Source: JBFKUL01 sp041635755
GTDB lineage: Bacteria > Pseudomonadota > Gammaproteobacteria > Burkholderiales > SG8-39
Direction of reading: 5' to 3'
DNA length: 16,056 nucleotides
Assembly: GCA_041635755.1 (NCBI GenBank)
Contig: JBFKUL010000038.1
Location: forward strand, 1-16,056
The position numbers were made by a program, and so were the translations under genes. Below the pieces are notes generated by a model. It saw nothing but the letters and a program-made list of their open reading frames with translations, ran no database searches and was not told where the DNA came from. Shown here in pieces: positions 6,187-13,570 of the stretch. Every line of letters begins with the position of its first letter. Within the stretch, counting starts at the first letter, position 1.

Positions 6187-7518
6187 CTAGAGCACGTAGC
6201 GCGCCAAATCCTCGTTCTTGGCCAGATCCGCGAGCCGACCATTAACGTAATCGGGGTCGATGCGCACGGAGCCCGCGGCGGGCTTGCCGGCCTCGAACGA
6301 GATCTCCTCGAGCAGCTTCTCCAGCACGGTATAGAGCCGGCGCGCGCCGATGTTCTCGGTTCTCTCGTTGACGGCGAAGGCGAGCTCCGCAACGCGGCGG
6401 ATCGCGTCAGGCTGGAACTCCAGCTGCACGCCCTCGGTTTCGAGCAGCGCCTCATACTGTTTGATGAGGCTCGCATCGGTCGAGGTGAGGATGCGCTCGA
6501 AGTCGTCCACGGTCAGTGGATCGAGCTCGACGCGGATCGGAAAGCGTCCTTGCAGCTCGGGAATCAGGTCAGAGGGCTTGGACAGGTGAAACGCACCTGA
6601 AGCAATGAACAGAACGTGGTCGGTCTTGACCATCCCGTATCGCGTCGAAACCGTCGTGCCCTCCACCAGCGGCAGCAGGTCACGCTGTACGCCCTGCCGG
6701 GATACATCCGCGCCTCCGAGCTCGCTGCGAGTCGCGATCTTGTCGATCTCGTCCAGAAACACGATGCCGTTCTGCTCGGCGTTCGCGAGCGCGCGGCTCT
6801 TAAGGTCCTCGTCATTGACCAGCTTCGCGGCTTCTTCCTCGGTGAGCAGCTGCAACGCTTCCCGGATACGCACCTTGCGCGTGCGGCGCCGCCCGCCGGC
6901 AAGGTTCTGGAACATGCCCTGAATCTGCGAGGTGAGCTCTTCCATGCCCGGTGGCGCCAGGATCTCCATCTGCGCCGGGGTGAGGGAGAGCTCGATCTCG
7001 ATCTCCTTTTCGTCCAGTGCGCCCTCGCGCAGCTTCTTGCGGAACTTCTGCCGCGTGGCGCTCTCCTCCCCCGCCGGAGCTTCACTGAAGCCCGCCGGGC
7101 GAGCCGCCGGCAGCAGCGCGTCGAGCACGCGCTCCTCGGCCGCGTCCTGCGCACGGGCGCGCTCGCGCCGCATCGCCTGTTCGCGCGTTTGCTTGACGCT
7201 GATCTCGACCAGATCGCGAATGATGGTGTCGACGTCGCGTCCGACGTAGCCGACCTCGGTGAACTTGGTCGCCTCGATCTTGACGAAGGGTGCGTCCGCA
7301 AGCCTCGCCAGACGGCGCGCAATCTCCGTCTTGCCCACGCCCGTCGGACCGATCATCAGGATGTTCTTTGGGGTGATTTCCTGCCGCAGCGGGTCGGCCA
7401 CCTGCTGGCGGCGCCAGCGGTTCCTGAGGGCGATCGCTACGGCACGCTTCGCGCGAGATTGCCCGACGATGTTCTTGTCCAGTTCGTGGACGATCTCCTG
7501 CGGCGTCATGCTGCTCAT
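6187..7518 (-). CDS. hslU: ATP-dependent protease ATPase subunit HslU (ClpY)
   Basis: AAA+ unfoldase that feeds proteins into the HslV peptidase. The 443 residues show Walker A GPTGVGKT (57-64, Lys63), the pore loop GYVG (90-93), a long inserted I-domain (about 110-240), Walker B FLDEID (254-259), the ELQGRFP block (321-327) and a C-terminal tail ending DLARYVL, equivalent to the E. coli tail that docks into HslV and switches it on. The start at ATG 7518 aligns MSSMTPQEIV with E. coli MSEMTPREIV. It follows hslV by 55 bases, so the pair is one operon as in other bacteria. No terminator is visible in the seven bases before the convergent CWC gene. Confidence 0.98.
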   Translation of the reverse strand: MSSMTPQEIVHELDKNIVGQSRAKRAVAIALRNRWRRQQVADPLRQEITPKNILMIGPTGVGKTEIARRLARLADAPFVKIEATKFTEVGYVGRDVDTIIRDLVEISVKQTREQAMRRERARAQDAAEERVLDALLPAARPAGFSEAPAGEESATRQKFRKKLREGALDEKEIEIELSLTPAQMEILAPPGMEELTSQIQGMFQNLAGGRRRTRKVRIREALQLLTEEEAAKLVNDEDLKSRALANAEQNGIVFLDEIDKIATRSELGGADVSRQGVQRDLLPLVEGTTVSTRYGMVKTDHVLFIASGAFHLSKPSDLIPELQGRFPIRVELDPLTVDDFERILTSTDASLIKQYEALLETEGVQLEFQPDAIRRVAELAFAVNERTENIGARRLYTVLEKLLEEISFEAGKPAAGSVRIDPDYVNGRLADLAKNEDLARYVL

Positions 7519-7573
7519 GGCTGCGGCCGGCGCGGTGTACCGGCGTCGTCACCGATGGAGGTGGCGAAAGCCG

Positions 7574-8110
7574 TCATTCGAGCACCTCGATCACGCGCTG
7601 GTGATTGGTGTAAATGCAGATATCGGCTGCGACCGCGAGCGACTTCTCCACGATATCGCGCGCGCCGAGCTGCGTGTTATCAAGCAGCGCGCGCGCCGCG
7701 CTCTGCGCATACGGTCCGCCCGAGCCGATCGCGACTACGCCCTGCTCGGGCTCAAGCACGTCGCCGGTGCCCGTGATGATCAACGAGTGCTCGCGGTCGG
7801 CCACCGCCAGCATCGCCTCCAGCCGGCGCAGGATGCGGTCGGTGCGCCAGTCCTTGGCCAGCTCCACCGCGGAACGCATCAAGTTGCCCTGGTGCTTGTC
7901 GAGCTTGGCCTCGAAACGCTCGAACAGCGTGAACGCGTCGGCCGTGCCGCCGGCGAAGCCGGCAAGAATGCGATCGTTGTAGAGTCGGCGCACCTTGCGG
8001 GCGCCTCCCTTGAGGACGATCTGCCCGAGGGTCACCTGGCCATCGCCGCCAAGCGCCACGCTTGGACCGCGGCGAACGCAGAGAATGGTAGTGCCGTGCA
8101 GCGGTTCCAT
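7574..8110 (-). CDS. hslV: ATP-dependent protease peptidase subunit HslV (ClpQ)
   Basis: Proteasome-like peptidase of the HslUV complex. ATG at 8110 gives 178 residues starting MEPLHGTTIL. The betaproteobacterial propeptide is typically MEQFHG, so processing should expose Thr7 as the catalytic N-terminal threonine. Family blocks GGDGQVTLG, RRLYND, GFAGGTADAFTLFERFE, ELAKDWRTDR and GSGGPYAQSAARALL are intact. An in-frame ATG at 8143 was not chosen because it adds residues not seen in the family and sits at or just before the predicted transcription start. hslV is preceded by a sigma-32-like promoter and a leader hairpin, and followed by hslU. Confidence 0.97.
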   Translation of the reverse strand: MEPLHGTTILCVRRGPSVALGGDGQVTLGQIVLKGGARKVRRLYNDRILAGFAGGTADAFTLFERFEAKLDKHQGNLMRSAVELAKDWRTDRILRRLEAMLAVADREHSLIITGTGDVLEPEQGVVAIGSGGPYAQSAARALLDNTQLGARDIVEKSLAVAADICIYTNHQRVIEVLE

Positions 8111-8123
8111 GGTCGGGGGAATG

Positions 8124-8139
8124 CTCCTAAGGTCAGGAG
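8124..8139 (-). promoter_or_regulatory. Leader hairpin of hslV containing AGGAG
   Basis: On the minus strand CTCCTG (8139-8134) pairs with TAGGAG (8129-8124) across a four-base loop, five Watson-Crick pairs plus one G-U. With the predicted start near 8142 this hairpin is at the extreme 5' end of the hslVU mRNA. Its 3' arm is an AGGAG, 13 bases before the hslV ATG. It could hide a (rather distant) ribosome binding site or protect the mRNA end. The pairing is visible; the role is inferred. Confidence 0.5.
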
Positions 8140-8147
8140 ACATCTTA

Positions 8148-8175
8148 GCTTGGGGCGGTCGTCCGGGCCCACAAG
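8148..8175 (-). promoter_or_regulatory. Sigma-32-like promoter of hslVU
   Basis: Minus strand CTTGTGG (8175-8169), 13-base spacer, CCCCAAGC (8155-8148). The CTTG and CCCCA cores match the sigma-32 consensus and the spacing is identical to the strong hsp20 promoter in this window; both also share a GGGG before CTTG. The outer bases of both boxes differ from consensus. hslVU is a classical sigma-32 operon in E. coli, which supports the call. Confidence 0.65.
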
Positions 8176-8203
8176 CCCCACGTGGGTCGAAACCCGTCGA
8201 GCG

Positions 8204-9481
8204 CTAGCGGCGCGGCGTCAGCGAGGCGAACTCGGTGATGCCCATGACCTCGAGCAGTGCGGCCACCAGCGTGTTTACCTGGCGCAGCTCGAGCTTCTTG
8301 CCATCGGATTGCAGCCGGGTGGCGACGTTCAGCAGATTGCCGGCCGAAACGAAATCCATGCGCTTCAACTCGGCGCAGTCGACTTGCACGGACGCCCGGC
8401 CGCCGGCGGCGTCGATGATCTTGCGAAAGAAGGGCTCTGCCTGTCCAGCGATCTCGCGAGGCGCGCGCACCACGCCCGCCGCGCTCGCCGGGACGGCACC
8501 CGCGCCGTTTGCCGCGGCTTCGCCGGCGTTTTTCGACTCGAAGCTCGGCGGGGAGACTTCATAGGTCACCGCATACGCAAGTGCGACATCCTCGAACTCG
8601 CTCTGTCCGCCTTGCCACTGGAGCAGCTCCAGGCGCAACAGCCAAAGCGCCGCATCCACGCTGCGGTCGCCGGGGGGGGTGCCTGCGATGAGCGCGCCGA
8701 GCAGCACTGACTCGCCGGAGAACATGGCGTCCCCACCGCTCTTTCGGATCGCCTGCAGCAGCGCGAGGAGCAGCTTGCAGCCCTCGGCATCCGCGCCCTT
8801 GAGCTTCGAGAAATCGATGCGTAGCAGGCGGCTCCTGGTCGCCAGTTCACGCAGCTTGCTCACCTGCGAGGCGCTGGCTGCGCTCAACCGTCCGGTGAGC
8901 GACACCACAGAACCGCCCGAGGTTTGTGACAGAGGATCATGGACTGGAGAACGGCCGCGCCACGCGGGCGCCGAGCGTTCGAACCTCACGGCAAACTCCA
9001 GCGCGAGCGCGTCAAACGCTGCTTCCTCGCCGAGCTCCTGGTGCAGATCGAGCAGCATCATCCACACGCGCTCCACGTTCGCCCCCAAGGTCTCGAACTG
9101 GATCGCGTGCATCAACCGCGCTTTTGCCTCGCCCGCCTGACCGTTGGCGTAAAGGATCGCCGCTTCCTCGATGACCGGCGCGTAACCGGCGGCTGACGAG
9201 GCGACCTCCGTGTTGAGAGTCGTACCCGGACCCGCGCCCCAGGTACCGTGGGGCTCCGAGCATCCTTGCGCCGGTTCGATGCGCGTTTCCCGCGCCCGAC
9301 GCTGGTCCCGTCGTTCGGTGAAGTTTGGCGGCGGGTTGACCTCGAGCCGACCCGTGCCTTCGGGCCGGGTTTTGCTTCGCCCGGTCACCCGGTCATTCGG
9401 CGCATTGTCGACGACGGGATCGACCGCTTTGACTGCCGATCCCTTGCCGCTGCGGAACCGCCTGCCACCGGACATCGACAT
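8204..9481 (-). CDS. STAS-domain protein with two tandem helical + STAS modules
   Basis: A 425-residue protein (from ATG 9481) resembling a STAS-domain protein found near hslV in betaproteobacteria; function unknown. Residues 1-100 are low-complexity, rich in Arg, Pro and Thr. Residues 103-131 form a TPR-like helix pair (VIEEAAILYANGQAGEAKAR). Then come two copies of one module. The first has helices 139-174 (WMMLLDLHQELG, AFDALALEFAVRFERSAP) and a STAS-like fold 190-266 (VVSLTGRLSAA). The second has helices 278-314 (WLLRLELLQWQG, EFEDVALAYAVTYEVSPP) and STAS 349-416 (VQVDCAELKRMDFVSAGNLLN). STAS domains usually mediate regulatory protein contacts. It is probably cytoplasmic; no membrane segment is seen. 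The start is uncertain: no Shine-Dalgarno precedes ATG 9481 or ATG 9475, and the frame is open to a TTG at 9583. Confidence 0.8.
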   Translation of the reverse strand: MSMSGGRRFRSGKGSAVKAVDPVVDNAPNDRVTGRSKTRPEGTGRLEVNPPPNFTERRDQRRARETRIEPAQGCSEPHGTWGAGPGTTLNTEVASSAAGYAPVIEEAAILYANGQAGEAKARLMHAIQFETLGANVERVWMMLLDLHQELGEEAAFDALALEFAVRFERSAPAWRGRSPVHDPLSQTSGGSVVSLTGRLSAASASQVSKLRELATRSRLLRIDFSKLKGADAEGCKLLLALLQAIRKSGGDAMFSGESVLLGALIAGTPPGDRSVDAALWLLRLELLQWQGGQSEFEDVALAYAVTYEVSPPSFESKNAGEAAANGAGAVPASAAGVVRAPREIAGQAEPFFRKIIDAAGGRASVQVDCAELKRMDFVSAGNLLNVATRLQSDGKKLELRQVNTLVAALLEVMGITEFASLTPRR

Positions 9482-9527
9482 CGTTGCGGAGTGACACCGA
9501 ACTGAAGGGTAGGTTTTCTTGTAACAC
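9393..9527 (-). other. Short out-of-frame ORF with a good ribosome binding site
   Basis: GTG at 9527 is preceded, five bases upstream, by GGGAGG (9538-9533), a better translation signal than anything before the STAS gene. It opens a 44-codon frame (MLQENLPFSSVSLRNDVDV...) that overlaps the STAS N-terminus in another frame and stops at 9393. I do not recognise the product. It could be a leader peptide, the true N-terminus separated by a frameshift, or chance. Confidence 0.2.
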
Positions 9528-9665
9528 GGTGGCCTCCCGGCGGGCAACAACCCGACAGATGCTTGGACGTCTTCCGAACACAACCTTACACCGCGGCAGC
9601 GAGCGGGCTGTGCGCTTATCCCTGCATCCGACCGCGCGCCGGACGTCGCATCGCTTCGGGACCCG

Positions 9666-10643
9666 CTATGCGAGGCATTGCTCCAGTCCTGCGATGAACA
9701 GGTCCTTGGGCAGCTTCTTGCCGATGAATACCAGCACCGACCGTTTCTTCTCTCCCTTTGCCCAGGGTTTTCCGAGATCGCCGCCCATCATCATATGCAC
9801 GCCCTGGAACACGACACGGCGCGCATTGCCCTTCATCCAGAGCACGCCCTTGTAGCGCAACAGGTCCGGTCCATAGACTTGGATCATCCCCGACAGGAAC
9901 TGCTCGAGTTTCTCGCCGTCGAAGGACTTGTCGGAGCGGAACACGAACGATTCGACCTCGTCATGGTGCTCGTGCGCGACGTCGGTGAGAAACTCGGGGT
10001 CGAGCTCGAGAATGGCGTTCAGATTGAAGCCGCGGATGTCGAGGATCTCGTTGAGCGGCGCGTTGCCGAAACTCACCGGCTTGATGGGCGCGCGCGGATT
10101 CATGCGCTTGATGCGCTCCGAGAGCCGTTTCACGTCCTCGTCGCCGACGAGGTCGGTCTTCGAGAGCAATACGCGGTCGGCAAACCCGACCTGCTCTTGC
10201 GCCTCGTGAAACTCGTCGAGCTGCTTCTCTGCATGCTTTGCGTCGACGAGTGTGAGGATCGAGTCAAGCAGGTAATAGCCGCCGACTTCCTCGTCGGTGA
10301 AGAATGTCTGCGCCACCGGACCCGGGTCGGCCATGCCGGTGGTTTCGATGATCACGCGGTCGAACTTGAGCGCCCCGGCGTCCCGCTTCTCCTTGAGGGT
10401 GCCGAGGATGCGAATCAGATCGCCGCGCACCGTGCAGCAGATACAGCCGTTATTCATTTCCAGGATCTGCTCGTCGCTCTTCTCGACGATCTCGCTGTCG
10501 ACACCGACCTCCCCGAACTCGTTCTCGATCACGGCAATGCGATTCCCATGATCCTCTTTGAGGATTCGATTGAGCAGCGTCGTCTTGCCGCTGCCCAGAA
10601 AGCCCGTGAGGATGGTCACGGGCACCATGTTCTCTTGCTGCAT
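9666..10643 (-). CDS. COG0523 G3E-family GTPase, CobW/YjiA-type metallochaperone
   Basis: GTP-dependent metal chaperone of the CobW/YjiA/ZNG family, thought to deliver zinc or another metal to client enzymes. In 325 residues it has Walker A GFLGSGKTT (14-22), the ENEFGEVGVD switch, the invariant metal-binding CICC (Cys67, Cys69, Cys70), ETTGMADP and the guanine-specificity motif as SKTDL. The C-terminal CobW domain covers about 220-320. The His-rich loop typical of many members is reduced to AHEHHDE. ATG at 10643 is supported by TAAGGAG four bases upstream. No Zur-box-like palindrome was seen upstream. The specific metal and client cannot be told from sequence; neighbours are rlmI (upstream) and the STAS protein (downstream). 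Confidence 0.93.
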   Translation of the reverse strand: MQQENMVPVTILTGFLGSGKTTLLNRILKEDHGNRIAVIENEFGEVGVDSEIVEKSDEQILEMNNGCICCTVRGDLIRILGTLKEKRDAGALKFDRVIIETTGMADPGPVAQTFFTDEEVGGYYLLDSILTLVDAKHAEKQLDEFHEAQEQVGFADRVLLSKTDLVGDEDVKRLSERIKRMNPRAPIKPVSFGNAPLNEILDIRGFNLNAILELDPEFLTDVAHEHHDEVESFVFRSDKSFDGEKLEQFLSGMIQVYGPDLLRYKGVLWMKGNARRVVFQGVHMMMGGDLGKPWAKGEKKRSVLVFIGKKLPKDLFIAGLEQCLA

Positions 10644-10683
10644 GGGACTCCTTAGCCGACGTTGCGGCGGGGTCGAGGGCGGG

Positions 10684-10689
10684 ATTCTA
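10684..10689 (-). promoter_or_regulatory. Possible -10 box upstream of the COG0523 gene
   Basis: TAGAAT on the minus strand, one mismatch from TATAAT, 40 bases before the start codon in a 74-base gap. No good -35 box is seen at normal spacing, so the COG0523 gene may have its own weak promoter or simply be read through from rlmI. Confidence 0.3.
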
Positions 10690-10717
10690 CCGCCGCTCGG
10701 GGCACCACGCGGCCCCG

Positions 10718-11917
10718 CTAGGTGCGCGCGATCAGCAAGCCCTTTAGATACTCACCCTCGGGAAAGCTGAGCGCCACCGGGTGGTCGGCGGCAGCCCCGA
10801 AGCGCTCGATGACGCGCGCCTCGACCCCGGCGTCGAGCGCCGCGCCGGCGACGATCGACTGGAACAACTCCGCGGCGACACCCCCGGAGCACGAGAAGGT
10901 GGCGAGCAGCCCGCCGGGCGTGAGCAGCTTGAAAGCGAGCAGATTGATGTCCTTGTACGCCCGCGCGGCGTTCTTCGCCTGTGCCGCCGTGGGTGCGAAC
11001 TTTGGCGGGTCGAGCACCACAAGGTCGAACTTCGCATTACGGTCTCGCAGCGCCCGCAGGTACGCGAATACATCCGCCTGCTCGAAACTGATGCGGGATG
11101 CCTCGAGCGGATTTGCCGCCAGATTCTCGCGTGCCACCTCGAGCGCGGGCGCGGAGCTCTCGACCGCAAGCACGCGCTTGGCGCCGCCGGCGAGTGCCGC
11201 GATCGCGAAGCCGCCCGTGTAGCAAAACCCGTCGAGCACGTCGCGGCCTGCGGCCAAGGCACGCACGCGCTGGCGATTTTCGCGCTGATCGAGGAAAAAA
11301 CCGGTCTTCTGCCCCTGTTCCACATCGACGCGAAAATTCAAGCCGTGCTCGATGATCGGACAGCGGCCGGCGGCTGCGACCTCCCCGCCACCTCGCGCCC
11401 ATGTGGCGCGCGGCTCGAGACCTTCGAGCGAACGCACTTCGGCATCCGAGCGCTCGAAGACCGCCTCGCATCCGGTGAGCTCCACGAGCGCATCGATGAT
11501 CGGCTCGCGCCAGCGCTCGACGCCAGCCGCCAGGAACTGGGCCACCAGGACATCCGCGTAACGGTCGACCACCAGTCCCGGAATGCCGTCGGATTCGCTG
11601 TGCACCAGGCGCATGGCGTTGGTGTGCTTGGCCGCAGCCAGGCGCGTTCGCAAATCGATCGCCGCCGCCAGCCGCGCGCGCAGGAACGGCGCATCGATCG
11701 CGACGCCGGTCTCGAAGCTCCAGACGCGCGCACGGATCTGCGAACTTGGACTATAGGCCGCAAGCGCAAGGCTCTCGCCGTCGGCGCTGCGCACGAGCAC
11801 CGTGTCCCCGGCCGCGGGATCGCCGAGCACGCGCTCGATAGCGCCCGAAAACAGCCAGGGGTGACGCCGCTTGAGCGACTTGTCGCGCCCGCGCTTGAGG
11901 ACGATGGTGGCGCTCAC
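10718..11917 (-). CDS. rlmI: 23S rRNA (cytosine-1962-C5)-methyltransferase RlmI-like
   Basis: Class I SAM-dependent rRNA methyltransferase; the E. coli homologue makes m5C1962 in 23S rRNA. The 399 residues have an N-terminal PUA RNA-binding domain (about 1-80, HPWLFSGAIERV), a central EEHEE-type domain, then the Rossmann domain with GQKTGFFLDQREN (202-214), the SAM loop LDGFCYTGGFA (228-238), the DPPKF block (303-307) and the catalytic Cys343 in FSCSGG. Start is GTG at 11917, overlapping the xerC stop by four bases (GTGA), so it is translationally coupled to xerC. RlmI is the closest named family; related SAM-methyltransferases with the same layout exist. Confidence 0.9.
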   Translation of the reverse strand: MSATIVLKRGRDKSLKRRHPWLFSGAIERVLGDPAAGDTVLVRSADGESLALAAYSPSSQIRARVWSFETGVAIDAPFLRARLAAAIDLRTRLAAAKHTNAMRLVHSESDGIPGLVVDRYADVLVAQFLAAGVERWREPIIDALVELTGCEAVFERSDAEVRSLEGLEPRATWARGGGEVAAAGRCPIIEHGLNFRVDVEQGQKTGFFLDQRENRQRVRALAAGRDVLDGFCYTGGFAIAALAGGAKRVLAVESSAPALEVARENLAANPLEASRISFEQADVFAYLRALRDRNAKFDLVVLDPPKFAPTAAQAKNAARAYKDINLLAFKLLTPGGLLATFSCSGGVAAELFQSIVAGAALDAGVEARVIERFGAAADHPVALSFPEGEYLKGLLIART

Positions 11918-12870
11918 TTCTTTCGCGCTCTTGGGTGCGCGGCGTCATAGACCTTCGCCAGCGCCTGGTAGTCCAGATGCGTATAAACCTGGGTCGTGGC
12001 GATACTCGCGTGACCCAGCATTTCCTGCACTGCACGCAAATCCTGCGACGACTGCAGCACGTGCGACGCGAAGGAATGGCGCAGCATGTGCGGGTGCAGG
12101 CTCGTGTCCAGCCCCCGGTTTCGCGCCCATGCCTTGAGCCTTGAATTGACCGCGCCCTGCGCGATGCGCCGACCACGCGCCCCAACAAACAGCGCCTTCT
12201 CCTCGGGCGAAGCGAGCTGCGCGCGCAGCGCAATCCATCGCTCGATCGATTCCCGAGCCCGCGCACCCACCGGAACAGTGCGCGTCTTGCTGCCCTTGCC
12301 CGTCACGGTCACTTCGCCGCCCACAAGGTCGAGCCGCCCGTCCCCCAGGTTCAGGCCGACCAGCTCGGCCATGCGCAGGCCCGAGGAGTACAGCAACTCG
12401 AACATCGCGCGATCGCGCACCTCGACCGGGGTTTCGCTCTCGCCACTCGCCAGCAAGCGCTGCACCGCCTCGACCGAAAGCGCCTTAGGCAGCGGCTTTG
12501 GCGCTTTAGGTGCGCGCAAGCCCTGGCACGGGTTCGCCGTCAGGCCGCGATGCCGAACGAGCCAGCGGAAAAAGCCGCGCCAAGCGGAGAGCGTCGCCGC
12601 CAGCGCACGCGGCGAAAGCCCCATGGCGTGCAGTTGCGCGACGAAGCGGCGCAACTGCGCCGTGTCGAGCGACTCGAGCCGTACGCCGTTGGCAAGACGC
12701 AGCAGCACCGACAGGTCGCGCGCGTAGTTGGCGAGCGTGCCTCGCGCCAGGCGTCGCTGGTGCTCGAGCACTTCGAGGTAGGCCCGTGCAAGCGCGAGAT
12801 CCGCGTGCCCGGCATGCCCTTCGGGCGCAGCCCGGGTCGCCTCAGGCGTGGCGGAAGCGTTTTCGGCCAC
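11914..12870 (-). CDS. xerC: Tyrosine recombinase XerC
   Basis: Site-specific recombinase that, with XerD, resolves chromosome dimers at dif. In 318 residues there is an N-terminal SAM-like core-binding domain (about 25-112) and the catalytic domain with the full set of active residues: Arg166 (SSGLRMAEL), Lys192 (GKGSK), His261 and Arg264 (HPHMLRHSFASH), His287 (MLGHASIATTQ) and Tyr296 (VYTH). The PKAPKPLPKALS linker is typical. Start is GTG at 12870; the N-terminus is about 20 residues longer than average. XerC rather than XerD or a phage integrase is indicated by its place between DUF484 and rlmI; the dapF-DUF484-xerC order is conserved in proteobacteria. No dif site was seen here. Confidence 0.93.
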   Translation of the reverse strand: MAENASATPEATRAAPEGHAGHADLALARAYLEVLEHQRRLARGTLANYARDLSVLLRLANGVRLESLDTAQLRRFVAQLHAMGLSPRALAATLSAWRGFFRWLVRHRGLTANPCQGLRAPKAPKPLPKALSVEAVQRLLASGESETPVEVRDRAMFELLYSSGLRMAELVGLNLGDGRLDLVGGEVTVTGKGSKTRTVPVGARARESIERWIALRAQLASPEEKALFVGARGRRIAQGAVNSRLKAWARNRGLDTSLHPHMLRHSFASHVLQSSQDLRAVQEMLGHASIATTQVYTHLDYQALAKVYDAAHPRARKK

Positions 12871-12885
12871 GCACGTCCCCCCGCG

Positions 12886-13530
12886 CTAGAGTCGCGCCGA
12901 GACGCCGGCCGCCGTGAGCTCGCCGATGCGGCGCAGGTACAGCGTGCCCATTTCGGGGTAAAAGCGGCGGGCATCTTCGCTGCCGAGCAGCAGCATGCCG
13001 AATACCGCACTCTGTCCGAGCGGCACCAGCGCCAGCGAGCGAACGTGCTCGGCGAGTTCGCCGAACCATGGCAGGTAGGCGTTGCCCGCCGCCGGCCCGC
13101 ATTGCGGCACGCCCATGGTTTCGGCCTGCTCGCGCTGCGCCTCGCTGACCGGCTCGGACTCAACGAAGTCCACCGGAACCGACTTGCCCCAGACACGCAG
13201 CACGACATGCGGTACCGCGAAGTCCTCGCGCAGATGGAAGTACAGCATGTGCGTAAGCGCCGGAAAATCCCGCGCGCCGGTCATCGCCACCGCCAGGCGG
13301 TGCACCTTCTCGCTGATGGCATCGTTTTCCTCGCCGAACTGGATCAGCTCCCCGAGCTTACTCTCGAGCAACTTGACCTTCTCGCGCAGCGTGACGATCT
13401 GGCGCTCGGAGAGCGGGATCGCCCGACCGCCGTAGGGATGCGGCACAAGAATCCGCTCCAGCAGCTCGGGATGCTGATCGAAGAACTGGGGATGCGTGCG
13501 AAGGAACTGCTCAATATCGTCTGACGTCAT
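12886..13530 (-). CDS. DUF484 family protein (GAF-like)
   Basis: A 214-residue member of DUF484, a GAF-fold family of unknown function commonly encoded between dapF and xerC in proteobacteria. The N-terminus is the conserved signature DDIEQFLRTHPQFFDQHPELL. It is followed by the PHPYGGRAIPLSERQI block, a coiled-coil helix (about 45-80, VTLREKVKLLESKLGELIQFGEEN) and a GAF-like domain (about 85-210) with LALVPLG and GMLLLGSEDARRFYPEMGTLYL. Start is ATG at 13530, stop 15 bases before xerC, so the two are surely co-transcribed. Family assignment is firm, role unknown. Confidence 0.92.
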   Translation of the reverse strand: MTSDDIEQFLRTHPQFFDQHPELLERILVPHPYGGRAIPLSERQIVTLREKVKLLESKLGELIQFGEENDAISEKVHRLAVAMTGARDFPALTHMLYFHLREDFAVPHVVLRVWGKSVPVDFVESEPVSEAQREQAETMGVPQCGPAAGNAYLPWFGELAEHVRSLALVPLGQSAVFGMLLLGSEDARRFYPEMGTLYLRRIGELTAAGVSARL

Positions 13531-13570
13531 GGCTAGCGGCTCGCCCCTGCGTTGAGTTTCAGAAAAGCGC

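Noticed and set aside
8111..8143. Longer HslV starting at ATG 8143 (MSPDLRSIPPT...)
   Set aside because: The extra 11 residues are not family-like, the ATG lies at the predicted transcription start, and MEPLHGTT at 8110 matches the betaproteobacterial propeptide.
10644..10717. Zur-type operator upstream of the COG0523 GTPase gene
   Set aside because: No AT-rich palindrome resembling a Zur box is present in the short GC-rich gap.
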